The position numbers and the translations under genes are program-made. The notes beneath the pieces were generated by a model. That model did no database searches. It saw nothing but the letters and a program-made list of their open reading frames with translations, and was not told where the DNA came from. DNA of 64,000 nt from Candidatus Dactylopiibacterium carminicum (GTDB lineage Bacteria; Pseudomonadota; Gammaproteobacteria; Burkholderiales; Rhodocyclaceae). This document shows positions 1-7,797 of the stretch, one piece after another (the first letter of the stretch is position 1; every line of letters starts with the position of its first letter). The stretch is taken from positions 55,604 through 119,603 of the forward strand of contig NZ_MDUX01000003.1 in the NCBI RefSeq assembly GCF_014736495.1, in the 5' to 3' direction.

Positions 1-273
1 TAGCAGGCTGCCCGAAAACATCAGGCGGCAACCTAACACGTTGGCAATATGTCCAGCCAATTGGATCTCCCAGCGCGGCGGCGCTTCCGTAGCTCCAGCC
101 CGAGCACGTGCCTCACTCACGCCAATAGCCAGCATTTCAGCTTGAGTGATACCGCAGGACTCCATAAGTGCTCGCGCCTGACGCAGTGCAGTGGCAGCCT
201 CGTGCTCATTGCCGCTTTGAGCCAGTGCCATGCACTTCTTGATCTTGTCGAGGATCTTGGCTTTATCCTCCAT
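1..273 (-). CDS. DUF2786 domain protein (partial, runs off the window)
   Basis: The first 91 residues are visible; the C-terminus lies left of the window. The N-terminus MEDKAKILDKIKKCMALA, followed by a helix with NEHEAATALRQARALM, matches the DUF2786 domain found in small phage and plasmid proteins of unknown role. The ATG at 273 overlaps the TGA of the upstream gene (TGATG), which implies translational coupling in the leftward early operon. The function is not known. Confidence 0.75.
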   Translation of the reverse strand, partial: MEDKAKILDKIKKCMALAQSGNEHEAATALRQARALMESCGITQAEMLAIGVSEARARAGATEAPPRWEIQLAGHIANVLGCRLMFSGSLL

Positions 274-806
274 CACTCGCCCTCCTCATCCTGTTTGTCA
301 TCCGTCGCAGCCTTGAGCAGCGCGTCGACCATCTTGTCGACCGCGCTGTCGACGGGGCGGATCAGCAACACGTCGCCGCCTTCTATGACGTTGATGCCCA
401 AGCGCTTCAGCTCGGCGCCGGTGAGGTTTGCGAGCGCGTCCTTTGCCGGCTTCTTGCTTGTAGCGATCAGCACGTCGGCCTGCTCGGGGAAGTGGCGCTC
501 GATGAGGAGCACAACGCGGTCCGGATCGTCGAATTCGATCTTCCCCTTGCTCTTCTGGAAGCCGACCTTGATGCCGTGCAGGACGCGTGATTTAGGTTTT
601 GCGAACAGATCCGGAGCCTCTTCGATGAGCGCGCGCAGCTTGTCGTGTTGCTCGCTTGCGCGGCGGATGGCGCGGCGTATAGCGGGCAGGCGGTCGGATT
701 TGATGGCCTCCGTCGTTGCCTGCAGCTCCGTGAGCAGGCCGGCGAGCGTTTCGCGCGCTTCGGAATAGCGCTCGGCCTGGCGTTCGATGTCGTTCATTGC
801 AGTCAT
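273..806 (-). CDS. Gam-like host-nuclease inhibitor (probable)
   Basis: A 177-residue protein with a long, charged N-terminal helix (about residues 1-65, rich in Glu, Arg and Ala), then a more globular half containing HGIKVGFQKSKGKIEFDD and an acidic tail. The helix-plus-compact-domain layout, size and position in the early operon after the MuB-type ATPase fit the Mu Gam family, which binds DNA ends and protects them from exonuclease. The ATG at 806 is preferred because GAGG lies seven bases upstream; the reading frame could begin slightly earlier at a TTG. The Gam assignment rests on pattern similarity and is moderate. Confidence 0.55.
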   Translation of the reverse strand: MTAMNDIERQAERYSEARETLAGLLTELQATTEAIKSDRLPAIRRAIRRASEQHDKLRALIEEAPDLFAKPKSRVLHGIKVGFQKSKGKIEFDDPDRVVLLIERHFPEQADVLIATSKKPAKDALANLTGAELKRLGINVIEGGDVLLIRPVDSAVDKMVDALLKAATDDKQDEEGE

Positions 807-808
807 GA

Positions 809-1066
809 TCAAACCTCGTTTTCAGGTTTCGGGATCGACCACACAAGCTCGGCGCCGCACCAGTGCGTGCGCGCCTCCAGCAGCGTGTAGTCAGGGCGGG
901 CGTTGGGCTGCAGGGCAGCGGTAAACGCTGAGGGGCGGATGCGGATCGTCGGCGGTGCATCTGTCGGCCCGACTTGCACGGAGAGCACCTTCACTTCGTG
1001 ATCCAGCAGTGCGCCCAGGGCGTTCTGCGCATCACGCATGCGCGTGGAGAGGACGTTTGCGTGCAT
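809..1066 (-). CDS. Hypothetical phage early protein
   Basis: An 85-residue protein starting MHANVLSTRMRDAQNALG. Its ATG overlaps the stop of the preceding gene (TGATG) and its stop lies just before the next start, so it belongs to the coupled early operon. The middle part (KVLSVQVGPTDAPPTIRI) looks like beta strands, and the end has a Trp-rich stretch (HWCGAELVWSIP). I do not recognise a family. Similar small proteins are common between the transposition genes and gam-like genes of Mu-like phages. Confidence 0.6.
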   Translation of the reverse strand: MHANVLSTRMRDAQNALGALLDHEVKVLSVQVGPTDAPPTIRIRPSAFTAALQPNARPDYTLLEARTHWCGAELVWSIPKPENEV

Positions 1067-1506
1067 CAGGCATGTCCTCCCGAAAACACAACTCCGTCGC
1101 TCGACTTCTTGCCGTTGCCCTTTGCGCACCAATTCAGCCACGCGGCCAGCGCGTCGGCCTTCTTTCTCTGACCAGACGCTTCAGGAACACCAGGAACCAA
1201 GAGCTGGCCCTCATAGCCCCGACGAGCGAGAGCAGCTAATGTTCCCTTCAGCGCGAATTTCGGCCCGGCGCAGATCTCAATCGCACCACCACCGTCTGGA
1301 GCGTCAGCAGGAAGCTGGTCGCCGATCTCGATCAAGCCAGACGCCCAGCACCATGCGACCTGCGGCGTCATGTCGAAATAGGAGCGGCAGCCGCATTTCG
1401 GGCAGGTCTTCTCAGTGCATCCGGAAAAGCGTTTGCTCGGGATATTCACCCAATCAGAACTCGGGCATTGATGCCGGCAGCGGGTGCATTTAACAGTGAT
1501 ATCCAT
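1066..1506 (-). CDS. Zinc-ribbon phage protein of unknown function
   Basis: A 146-residue protein. The N-terminal 45 residues carry two Cys clusters (CTRCRHQC and CTEKTCPKCGC), which would form a zinc ribbon. The remainder is a globular segment ending in a Lys-rich tail. The ATG at 1506 has a strong GGAGG upstream and overlaps the previous stop (TGATG). A nucleic-acid or protein-binding role in early phage development is plausible from the metal site and the operon, but no specific family is recognised. Confidence 0.62.
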   Translation of the reverse strand: MDITVKCTRCRHQCPSSDWVNIPSKRFSGCTEKTCPKCGCRSYFDMTPQVAWCWASGLIEIGDQLPADAPDGGGAIEICAGPKFALKGTLAALARRGYEGQLLVPGVPEASGQRKKADALAAWLNWCAKGNGKKSSDGVVFSGGHA

Positions 1507-1769
1507 CACTCACCTCCCATCGCAAACACGACGCTGCCATCACGCAGACGGCAATCTGTCAGCATGTCGATCTGTGCATGCGCGTGCTGCACCGCCGCCT
1601 CGGCGGCGGCCACGGTGGTGTCTGCTATAAGCAGCGCGGTGTCGGCCTGGGCCACGCGGGCGGCCATCAGCTGATGCGCGGCGATGAAACCGGCGCCGAA
1701 CATCAGCAGGTTGATCACCGTGTGCGTGGTGCGGCGTGAGCGGCGGGTATGCGGGGCGCGCGGGATCAT
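1506..1769 (-). CDS. Small membrane-anchored phage protein
   Basis: An 87-residue protein with a basic N-terminus (IPRAPHTRRSRR), one predicted hydrophobic segment (VINLLMFGAGFIAAHQLMAA) and an Ala-rich helical part with many His and Gln, probably a coiled coil. GGAGG sits seven bases upstream of the ATG at 1769. The start overlaps the end of the broken gene to its right (ATGA), so it was translationally coupled. The topology suggests an inner-membrane protein; the function is unknown. Confidence 0.55.
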   Translation of the reverse strand: MIPRAPHTRRSRRTTHTVINLLMFGAGFIAAHQLMAARVAQADTALLIADTTVAAAEAAVQHAHAQIDMLTDCRLRDGSVVFAMGGE

Positions 1770-2094
1770 GACTGCACCTCCTGACCACCGTTGAGCAGAT
1801 CGAGCACGCTGGCATTGGCATGGCTGCGACGGATCACCGGGCGCTTGATCGGTTGCACCATTGCGAGCACAGGATGGCTGTTCGGAATGCGCACCTCGAC
1901 GCGGACGGCGTCCGTCCCGAAGATCGGCGCCGCGCGCACCAGGCCGCCGGCCCGCCATGAATCCCTTGCAGGTTATAGAGCCGCCCCTTGAATTCGATGG
2001 TCAGATCCGAGCGCACGGTGCGGTTCGGCAGCGCGGCAGTCCAGGCGGCCATTTGCTTCTGCGTGAGGCGCACATGCTTGTTTGACTTGTGCAT
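1766..2094 (-). pseudogene. Early phage gene broken by a frameshift
   Basis: The first half (from the ATG at 2094) reads MHKSNKHVRLTQKQMAAWTA, then a beta-rich stretch with EFKGRLYNLQGI. Near 1945-1960 the plausible protein leaves this frame. In another frame a clearly coding stretch follows (VRAAPIFGTDAVRVEVRIP, then VIRRSHANASVLDLLNGG), and its TGA overlaps the ATG of the next gene. Loss of one base, or gain of two, in the GC-rich run explains this. The strand pattern GRLYNL...VRVEV resembles the small beta barrel at the C-terminus of Mu-type transposases, but this is only a suggestion. Confidence 0.55.
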
Positions 2095-2095
2095 G

Positions 2096-2835
2096 TCAGC
2101 ACCCCGCAATCACGTCAGCGGTCACGCGGGGCATCGCCACACCGGCGGCGGCGTTCAGCGCGCGTGTCACCAGGTTGTTCACCACCAGCGGATAGCAGAT
2201 GCTGCGCCCCTCTGCGGCGCTGCCGCCACGCGGCAAGCGGGTCAGGCGGGCGCGGATCGCATCAATGGCACCATCAGCCAGCGCATCGGCCACATTCGCC
2301 CCCACGCGGGAAAACTTGTGGCCCAGATAGACAGGCAGATCCTCATCCAGTGGCAGCATCTCGCGCCGCTCGCAGCGCTGCACGATTTCGCGGACTGCCG
2401 GATCTTTATCGTTGAGCGTGTTGTCCAGCTCCGGCTGGCCGATCAGCACCACACCCAGTAGCCGGCGCAGCCCCGTCTTCAACTCCATGAAGCCCTTGAG
2501 CGCGCGCAGCGTGCTCACCGGCATGCGGTGCGCCTCTTCAATGATCAGCAGATTGCGGTAGCCCGCCCGCTCACTCTCGGCGAGCAGCTTGTGGACCTGA
2601 TTGTTCCGCGCCTGCGTACTACTGCGGATGCTGGCGCCGGGGTCCAGCGTGTGGATGATTGATTCCGACACCTGGCCCGCCCACATCGGCTTGCCCTTGC
2701 GCTCGGTCTTCTCCATCTCCATCACGTACGGCTTGATGATGATCACCTGGCGCTGCTCAATGCGGATGCGCTCTTCCAGCTCCTCGCGCAGCGTCGTCTT
2801 GCCGCTGCCTGATTCACCCACCAGCCGCAACATCC
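2096..2835 (-). pseudogene. MuB/TnsC-type AAA ATPase, N-terminus deleted
   Basis: The protein contains a Walker A motif GESGSGKTT, a Walker B-like motif NLLIIEEAH, an arginine-rich sensor region and GQPELDNTL, typical of the transposition ATPases of Mu-like phages (MuB/TnsC/ExeA fold) that bind target DNA and activate the transposase. The N-terminal regulatory or DNA-binding part is missing. Just upstream of Walker A (about 2,835) the sequence becomes the antisense of the terminase gene, so the reading frame beyond that point is meaningless. The transposase gene normally found upstream is absent. Expression is unlikely because the promoter and start were lost with the deletion. Confidence 0.8.
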
Positions 2836-2837
2836 AG

Positions 2838-4112
2838 GCCTTTCGCGTGCGCTTTGCCAGCGGCTTTCGTGTGACCGCGCTGTCATCCCGGCCGGAGAAC
2901 ATCCACGGCCTGCAGGGGCTGGTCGACATCGATGAAGCGGCACTGCACAAGGATGTGGGCGGCGTGCTCGAATCCGCCACGGCGCTGCTGATCTGGGGCG
3001 GCAAGATCCGCGTGTGGTCTACACATCGCGGCAAGAAGAACCCGTTCAATCAATTGGTGCAGGATGTGCGCGCCGGGCGCTACGGCAAGCGTGCAAAGGT
3101 CATCCGGATCCGGTTTGATGATGCGGTGGCCAATGGCCTCTATGAGCGCGTGTGCGCCATGCGCGGCAAGGTGGCCACGGCCGAAGGCAAGAAGGATTGG
3201 TACACGGCGATCCGCGCGGCATACGGCCCGCGCAAGGCCGCGATGCGCGAAGAGCTGGATGTGATCCCCCGCGATGGCGAGGGCTCCGCAGTCCCTGGCG
3301 TGTGGATCGAGCGCGCGATGCCCGAGGTGCAGCCCGTGCTGCGCATCGTTTTCGATGACGACTTCCCGCGCCGCCCCGAGCGTGAGCGCGAGACCTGGTG
3401 CGCCACCTGGATCGCCGTGCACCTGCAGCCGCAGATCCAGGCAGCGATGGCCGGCTTCACCGGACGCTGGGCGATCGGCATGGACTTCGCCAGGCACCGC
3501 CACTTCTCGGTCATCACACCGGCACGCGTCACGCAGGATCTGCGGCGCGACGTGCCGTTCCTGGTCGAGCTGGCCAACGCACCGACGCGGCAGCAGGAGC
3601 AGATCCTGTGGGCGCTGCTCGATGCGCTGTCGAACTGGACGCTGGCAGGCGACGCGACCGGCCCGGGGCAAACGCTCATGGAATACACCGCCGACCGCTA
3701 CGGCCGGGCGTCGCTCGACAAGGAGACCGGCACCTACAGCGGTGGCCCGGTGCATGAGGTAACGCTCTCCCGCGCGTGGTACAGCCTCTGGATGGGCAAG
3801 TACATCTCGCTCTTCGAAGACGGCTTCATCACGCTGCCGCGCGACGCATCGCTTGAAGATGACCACCGCGCCGTCGAGTACATCGACGGCGTGCCCATGG
3901 TGCCGAAGATCGAGCGCAAGGATCTGAAAGACCCGGACCTGGTACGCCACGGTGACGGCGCTGTCGCTGGCGCACTGATGGAGTTCGCGGCGCTCAACCC
4001 CGTCGGCCAGTGGGAAAGCGGCTGGACGCCGGCACCCAAGGGCGGCGTCTTTTCACAACATGGCGGCGACGATGACGACGACGCCAGCACTTCGACAGGT
4101 GGCGCATGGTAG
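2838..4112 (+). pseudogene. Large terminase (Mu gp28-like), N-terminus deleted
   Basis: Coding similarity starts at about 2,840 with FRVRFASGFRVTALSSRP. This belongs to the late part of the ATPase domain of gp28-type terminases and is followed by VDIDEAALHKD and WSTHRGKKNPFNQL (Walker B region and motif III). The nuclease half follows (GMDFARHRHFSVI, then a C-terminal Asp run). The Walker A half is missing because sequence to the left is the oppositely oriented ATPase gene. Such a fragment could not package DNA. The end overlaps the portal start (ATGGTAG), so the late operon downstream is otherwise intact. Confidence 0.85.
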
Positions 4113-5695
4113 GCATCAAGGGGTTGATCGGCCGCATCTTTGGCAATAGCGGCAATGCGCTCGAGGAGCAGCAAAGCTCGGGCGACGCGCGCATCGGGCA
4201 GCTCAAGCGCGAATTCATGGAGCACCCCAGCAAGGGGCTGACGCCGGCTAAGTTGTACCAGATCCTGGAGGCGGCCGAGCAAGGCGACCTCAAGGCGCAG
4301 CACGAACTCTTCGAAGACATGGAAGAGAAGGATCCGCAGATCGCGGCGGACCTGGGCAAGCGCCGCCAGCTCGCCGCAGAGCTCGAGTGGCAGATCGCAG
4401 CGCCGGACAACGCCACGCCCGCCGAGCAGCGCGCCACGGACCATGCGGTTGAAGTGTTCTCCGGGCTGGACGTGGAGGATCTGATCATCGAGATGGGGAG
4501 CGGCATCGGCCACGGTTGGGCGAATCTTGAGCTGCCCTGGGCGCGCGATGGCGCGCTGCGCTACGTTGAGCAGCCGGAGTGGCGGCCGCATTCGTGGTTC
4601 CGCCTGAACCCCGAGGATCAGAACGAACTCCGTCTGCGCGATGCCAGCGCCATCGGTGCAGAGCTGTGGCCGCTGGGCTGGGTGCAGCACCGACACCGCG
4701 CCAAGGCGGGCTACGTGGCCCGCGCCGGCCTGCACCGGGTACTGGCCTGGCCGTACTTGTTCCAGAACTACGCGCTGGGCGATCTCGCCGAGCTGCTTGA
4801 GCTGTATGGCCTGCCGATCCGCATCGGCCGCTACCCCTCTGGCGCGAGCGAGAAGGACAAGGCCACGCTGCTGCGCGCGGTGGTGGGCCTGGGGCACAAC
4901 GCTGCCGGCATCATCCCGGATAGCATGCGCATCAACTTCCAGGACGCGGCCGATGGCAAGGCCGATATGTTCCTGGCCATGCTCGGCTGGTGCGAGCGCG
5001 CCAAGGCGCGGGCCATCCTGGGTGGCACGCTCACCAGCGGCACCAGTGGCGACAGCAACACGAACGCCCTGGGCAACGTGCATGAGCGCAGTCAGATGAG
5101 CCTGATCCGGTCTGACGCGCGGCAGTACGCCAGCACCATCAATCGGGACATCCTGTGGCCGATGGCCGCCCTCAACTTCGGCATCGAAGACCGCCGCCGC
5201 GCGCCGCGCTTCTTCCTGGACACAGGCGAGGCCGACGATCTGAAGCTGCTCGCCGAGACCCTGCCGACCTTCGTCGGCATGGGGGCGAAAATCCCGGTGT
5301 GGTGGCTGCATGAGAAGAGCCGCATCCCGCAGGCCGGCGAGAAGGATGCCGTGCTGATGAGCACGCCCGCCATGACGGGCGTAAGTGCGCTGAAACGGGG
5401 GCTGGGTGCGGGCGTGGTCGCGCTCAAGGCCGACACAGGCACCGCCGCCACGGACCAGGCGATGCTCGATGCCGCGATCGAGGCCATCGGCGCCGAAGCG
5501 CTGGACGCCCAGGCGCGCGAGCTGCTCGCGCCTGTGCTCGAGCGCTTGAAGGATGCAGGCGACCAGGATCCGGCCAAGCTGCTTGGCTGGCTGGCGGAGA
5601 CCTACCCGACCGAGGACGGTGGGCAGCTCGAGGAAAGGCTGGCGCGCCTGCTGTGGGCTGCGCAGATGTGGGGCACGCTCAATGGCGACGCGTGA
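4106..5695 (+). CDS. Portal protein (DUF935, Mu gp29-like)
   Basis: A 529-residue protein with the DUF935 layout: an N-terminal basic segment, then FEDMEEKDPQIAADLGKRR, a long alpha/beta middle with WFRLNPEDQ and ELYGLPIRIGRYP, and a C-terminal helical region. In Mu this protein forms the dodecameric ring at the capsid vertex through which DNA enters. The ATG overlaps the terminase stop. Length and order match the family and no break is visible. Confidence 0.92.
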   Translation: MVGIKGLIGRIFGNSGNALEEQQSSGDARIGQLKREFMEHPSKGLTPAKLYQILEAAEQGDLKAQHELFEDMEEKDPQIAADLGKRRQLAAELEWQIAAPDNATPAEQRATDHAVEVFSGLDVEDLIIEMGSGIGHGWANLELPWARDGALRYVEQPEWRPHSWFRLNPEDQNELRLRDASAIGAELWPLGWVQHRHRAKAGYVARAGLHRVLAWPYLFQNYALGDLAELLELYGLPIRIGRYPSGASEKDKATLLRAVVGLGHNAAGIIPDSMRINFQDAADGKADMFLAMLGWCERAKARAILGGTLTSGTSGDSNTNALGNVHERSQMSLIRSDARQYASTINRDILWPMAALNFGIEDRRRAPRFFLDTGEADDLKLLAETLPTFVGMGAKIPVWWLHEKSRIPQAGEKDAVLMSTPAMTGVSALKRGLGAGVVALKADTGTAATDQAMLDAAIEAIGAEALDAQARELLAPVLERLKDAGDQDPAKLLGWLAETYPTEDGGQLEERLARLLWAAQMWGTLNGDA

Positions 5696-6938
5696 CCCGG
5701 CGGTACTGCGGGCGCTCTTCGGGATGGAGCCGGAGGCCGCCGTGAAGTACCTGGAATCAAAAGGGCTGCGGGTAACCGAGCGCTGGCAGGAGATGCGGGA
5801 TGAAGCCCAGGCCCGCGCATTCACCGTGGCACACGTGGCCAGGCTGGATGTGCTGCAGGATCTGCGGCGCGGCGTGCTCGATGCCGCGCGCGAGGGCAAG
5901 ACGCTGCGGCAGTTCTCGGACGAACTCACCCCGCTGCTGCAAAGCAAGGGCTGGTGGGGCAAGCAGGTCGTCGTGGATTCAGAGGGCGGCGCCGAGCTTG
6001 TGCAGCTGGGCAGCCCGCACCGGCTCAAGACGATCTACCAGACAAACCTGCAGTCAGCCTACATGGCCGGGCGCATGCAGACAGCGATGGAGGCCGAAGC
6101 CTTCCCCTATCTGCAGTACGTGGCGATCGAGGACGGGCGGACGCGCCCCAGCCATGCCGCGCTCAATGGCCAGGTGTTCCGCAAGGATGACCCGATCTGG
6201 CACACGCACACGCCCCCGAACGGCTTCAACTGCCGCTGCCGGGTGCGCCCGCTCACCGCTGGCCAGGTGCGCCGGGAGGGGCTCACTGTGCACGAGAGTG
6301 AAGGCGAGCTGGAGACCCGCACGGTAGAGGCCGGCACCGATCCACGCACGGGTGAAGTCTTCGTTGCCGAGCAGACGGGCATCCGGACCGGCAGCAACGG
6401 CCAGGGCAAGATGATGTGGACGGACCCGGGCTTCAATTCGAGCCCGCTGGCGGGCCATAACTTCGACAAAGTGCTGCTGCGCAAGGCGCAGGCCGCGCTG
6501 GGCGATGATGCGGCGTATACAGACGTACAGCGCGTGGTGACCTCGGCGCCGCGCCTGCGCGCCTGGGATGGTTTTGTAGGCAACACCTTTGCGCAGGGCA
6601 CAACGCAGGGCCAGACGATGACGCTGGGAGTGCTGCCCGCGCAGCTGGCGCAAGCCTCGGCAGCATCCGTGCTGTTCGTCGAGGACCGGCTGCTGGTCGG
6701 CGCCAAGGCTCGCCGGCATGCCAGTCGAGGGGATGCGCCGACGCGGGCGCAGTGGGAGGCCATGCCCCGGCAGATGCCAGCGGCGCGCTGGTACCGCGAT
6801 ACCGAGACGGGCAACCTGGTGGCGGAGCTGCCGGAGGGGCTGTATGTGATCGTCTCGCCGGCGGGCGCCGTGGATTCTGCGTACCGGGACGCGCAGGCTG
6901 CACGGAAGATCCGGAGCGGGCGCTGGGTACTCGTGTGA
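5682..6938 (+). CDS. Head morphogenesis protein (Mu gpF / SPP1 gp7-like)
   Basis: A 418-residue protein. The ATG at 5682 is chosen because the protein from there begins MATRDPAVLRALFGMEP, a typical minor head N-terminus; it overlaps the portal gene by 14 bases. The diagnostic block lies at residues 125-190: TNLQSAYMAGR, then a DGRTRPSHAALNG motif and CRCRVRPL, the conserved signature of the phage Mu F-like domain. In Mu it is a minor head protein needed for head assembly. The C-terminal half contains a beta-rich domain of unknown role. Confidence 0.9.
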   Translation: MATRDPAVLRALFGMEPEAAVKYLESKGLRVTERWQEMRDEAQARAFTVAHVARLDVLQDLRRGVLDAAREGKTLRQFSDELTPLLQSKGWWGKQVVVDSEGGAELVQLGSPHRLKTIYQTNLQSAYMAGRMQTAMEAEAFPYLQYVAIEDGRTRPSHAALNGQVFRKDDPIWHTHTPPNGFNCRCRVRPLTAGQVRREGLTVHESEGELETRTVEAGTDPRTGEVFVAEQTGIRTGSNGQGKMMWTDPGFNSSPLAGHNFDKVLLRKAQAALGDDAAYTDVQRVVTSAPRLRAWDGFVGNTFAQGTTQGQTMTLGVLPAQLAQASAASVLFVEDRLLVGAKARRHASRGDAPTRAQWEAMPRQMPAARWYRDTETGNLVAELPEGLYVIVSPAGAVDSAYRDAQAARKIRSGRWVLV

Positions 6939-6944
6939 GAACAA

Positions 6945-7014
6945 GGCGGTGCCAGGGTTCGAACCGGCCATCTGGCTCCTGCTGGAGCCGCCTCCCCCAG
7001 GGAGGATCACCGCC
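6945..7014 (-). ncRNA. tRNA-like cloverleaf between head genes
   Basis: Read on the minus strand, 70 bases are closed by a perfect 7-bp stem (GGCGGTG with CACCGCC). Inside are three hairpins: a 6-bp stem CCTCCC/GGGAGG with loop TGG, a 6-bp stem GGCTCC/GGAGCC with loop AGCA, and a T-arm-like GGTTCGAACC. The order and T-loop position match a tRNA, but the anticodon loop is too short and lacks U33, and no CCA is encoded. It could be a decayed tRNA, a tRNA mimic or a structured leader; the plus strand folds the same way. Confidence 0.4.
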
Positions 7015-7035
7015 TATGCATGAAAGGTAGCACAC

Positions 7036-7527
7036 ATGAACGGGATATCCATCGACCTGCCCGGCATGGACGGCGCAGCGCCTGCAACGCTGGAAGAGCT
7101 GCGCGCCGCGCTAGGCGATACCGAGCCGCTGATGCGCGACGTGGAAGCCGTGCTTGTCTCTGTGAGCGAGCGTCAGTTCCAGACACAATCCGGGCCGGGT
7201 GGCCCCTGGCCAGCGCTCACGGAAACCACGCTTGAGCTGCGCGCCAGGCGCGGTGTTGCCGGTTCGCCCATGTTGCAGCTCTCGGCCGGCGGTCTGGCCG
7301 CGTCCGTGCAGGGCGGGCATACGGATGCAGCGGCATGGGTATCGAGCAACAAACCCTACGCTGCCATGCAGTTCTTCGGCGGCGTCACTTCGCCGCAATC
7401 CATGATCCCGAACCGGCGCATCTCCGCGCGTCCCTACATGCCTTTCGACACGGCGACAGATCAGCTGACGCCCGAGGCCGAAGAGACGATCATGGATGTG
7501 CTGGAGCATCACATCGGGCGGGGATAA
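7036..7527 (+). CDS. Virion morphogenesis protein (Mu gpG-like)
   Basis: A 163-residue protein of the phage virion morphogenesis family (Mu gpG / P2 gpS type, tail completion and head-tail joining). Characteristic parts are ALGDTEPLMRDVEAVLVSVS, QSGPGGPWPALTETTLELR, a Gly-rich loop, YAAMQFFGG and the C-terminal RPYMPFD. The ATG at 7036 follows a weak AAAGG. Unlike the tightly packed neighbours, it is preceded by the cloverleaf sequence and followed by 270 bases without a convincing gene. Confidence 0.88.
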   Translation: MNGISIDLPGMDGAAPATLEELRAALGDTEPLMRDVEAVLVSVSERQFQTQSGPGGPWPALTETTLELRARRGVAGSPMLQLSAGGLAASVQGGHTDAAAWVSSNKPYAAMQFFGGVTSPQSMIPNRRISARPYMPFDTATDQLTPEAEETIMDVLEHHIGRG

Positions 7528-7797
7528 ACCGGTGAATTGAAATACGCCCGTAGAGCGTTTTGAGCGGACCTCTGTGCCGGATGCTGCCTCGACAGGACTT
7601 TTTGGGTCTTGCAAAGCTTTATAAAGCCCCTCGTGCCCTATTCGCAGGCCACGCAAGAGGCTGCCATTGCGGGAATCTCCTCGCAATGATCTACTGGCTC
7701 CCAGTCTCGGGCGCTCATCTGGTCTGGTCTGCGCGCTCTGTGCAGTTGTGAACCAGTTCCGAATACTTCGCCGACTCGTGTCGCCACACTCGGCGAC
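7528..7797. other. 270-base gap in the late operon with a start-codon hairpin
   Basis: No convincing gene is seen. A 22-codon reading frame beginning MIYWLPVSGAH has no clear ribosome site and is not called. At 7779-7798 a 7-bp inverted repeat (TGTCGCC with GGCGACA) includes the A of the protease start codon. No Shine-Dalgarno sequence is visible upstream of that start. The spacer stands out because nearly all other late genes overlap or abut. Confidence 0.5.

Noticed and set aside
2838..3950. Long minus-strand frames opposite the terminase
   Set aside because: They are antisense to a clearly conserved protein; in this high-G+C DNA such shadow frames are common.
5092..5577. Minus-strand frames rich in Ser/Ala opposite the portal gene
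   Set aside because: Shadow frames of the portal; low-complexity composition and no start signals.
7560..7751. Open frames in the gap between gpG and the protease (about 63 and 22 codons)
   Set aside because: No ribosome site, no family resemblance and no overlap coupling as in the rest of the operon.
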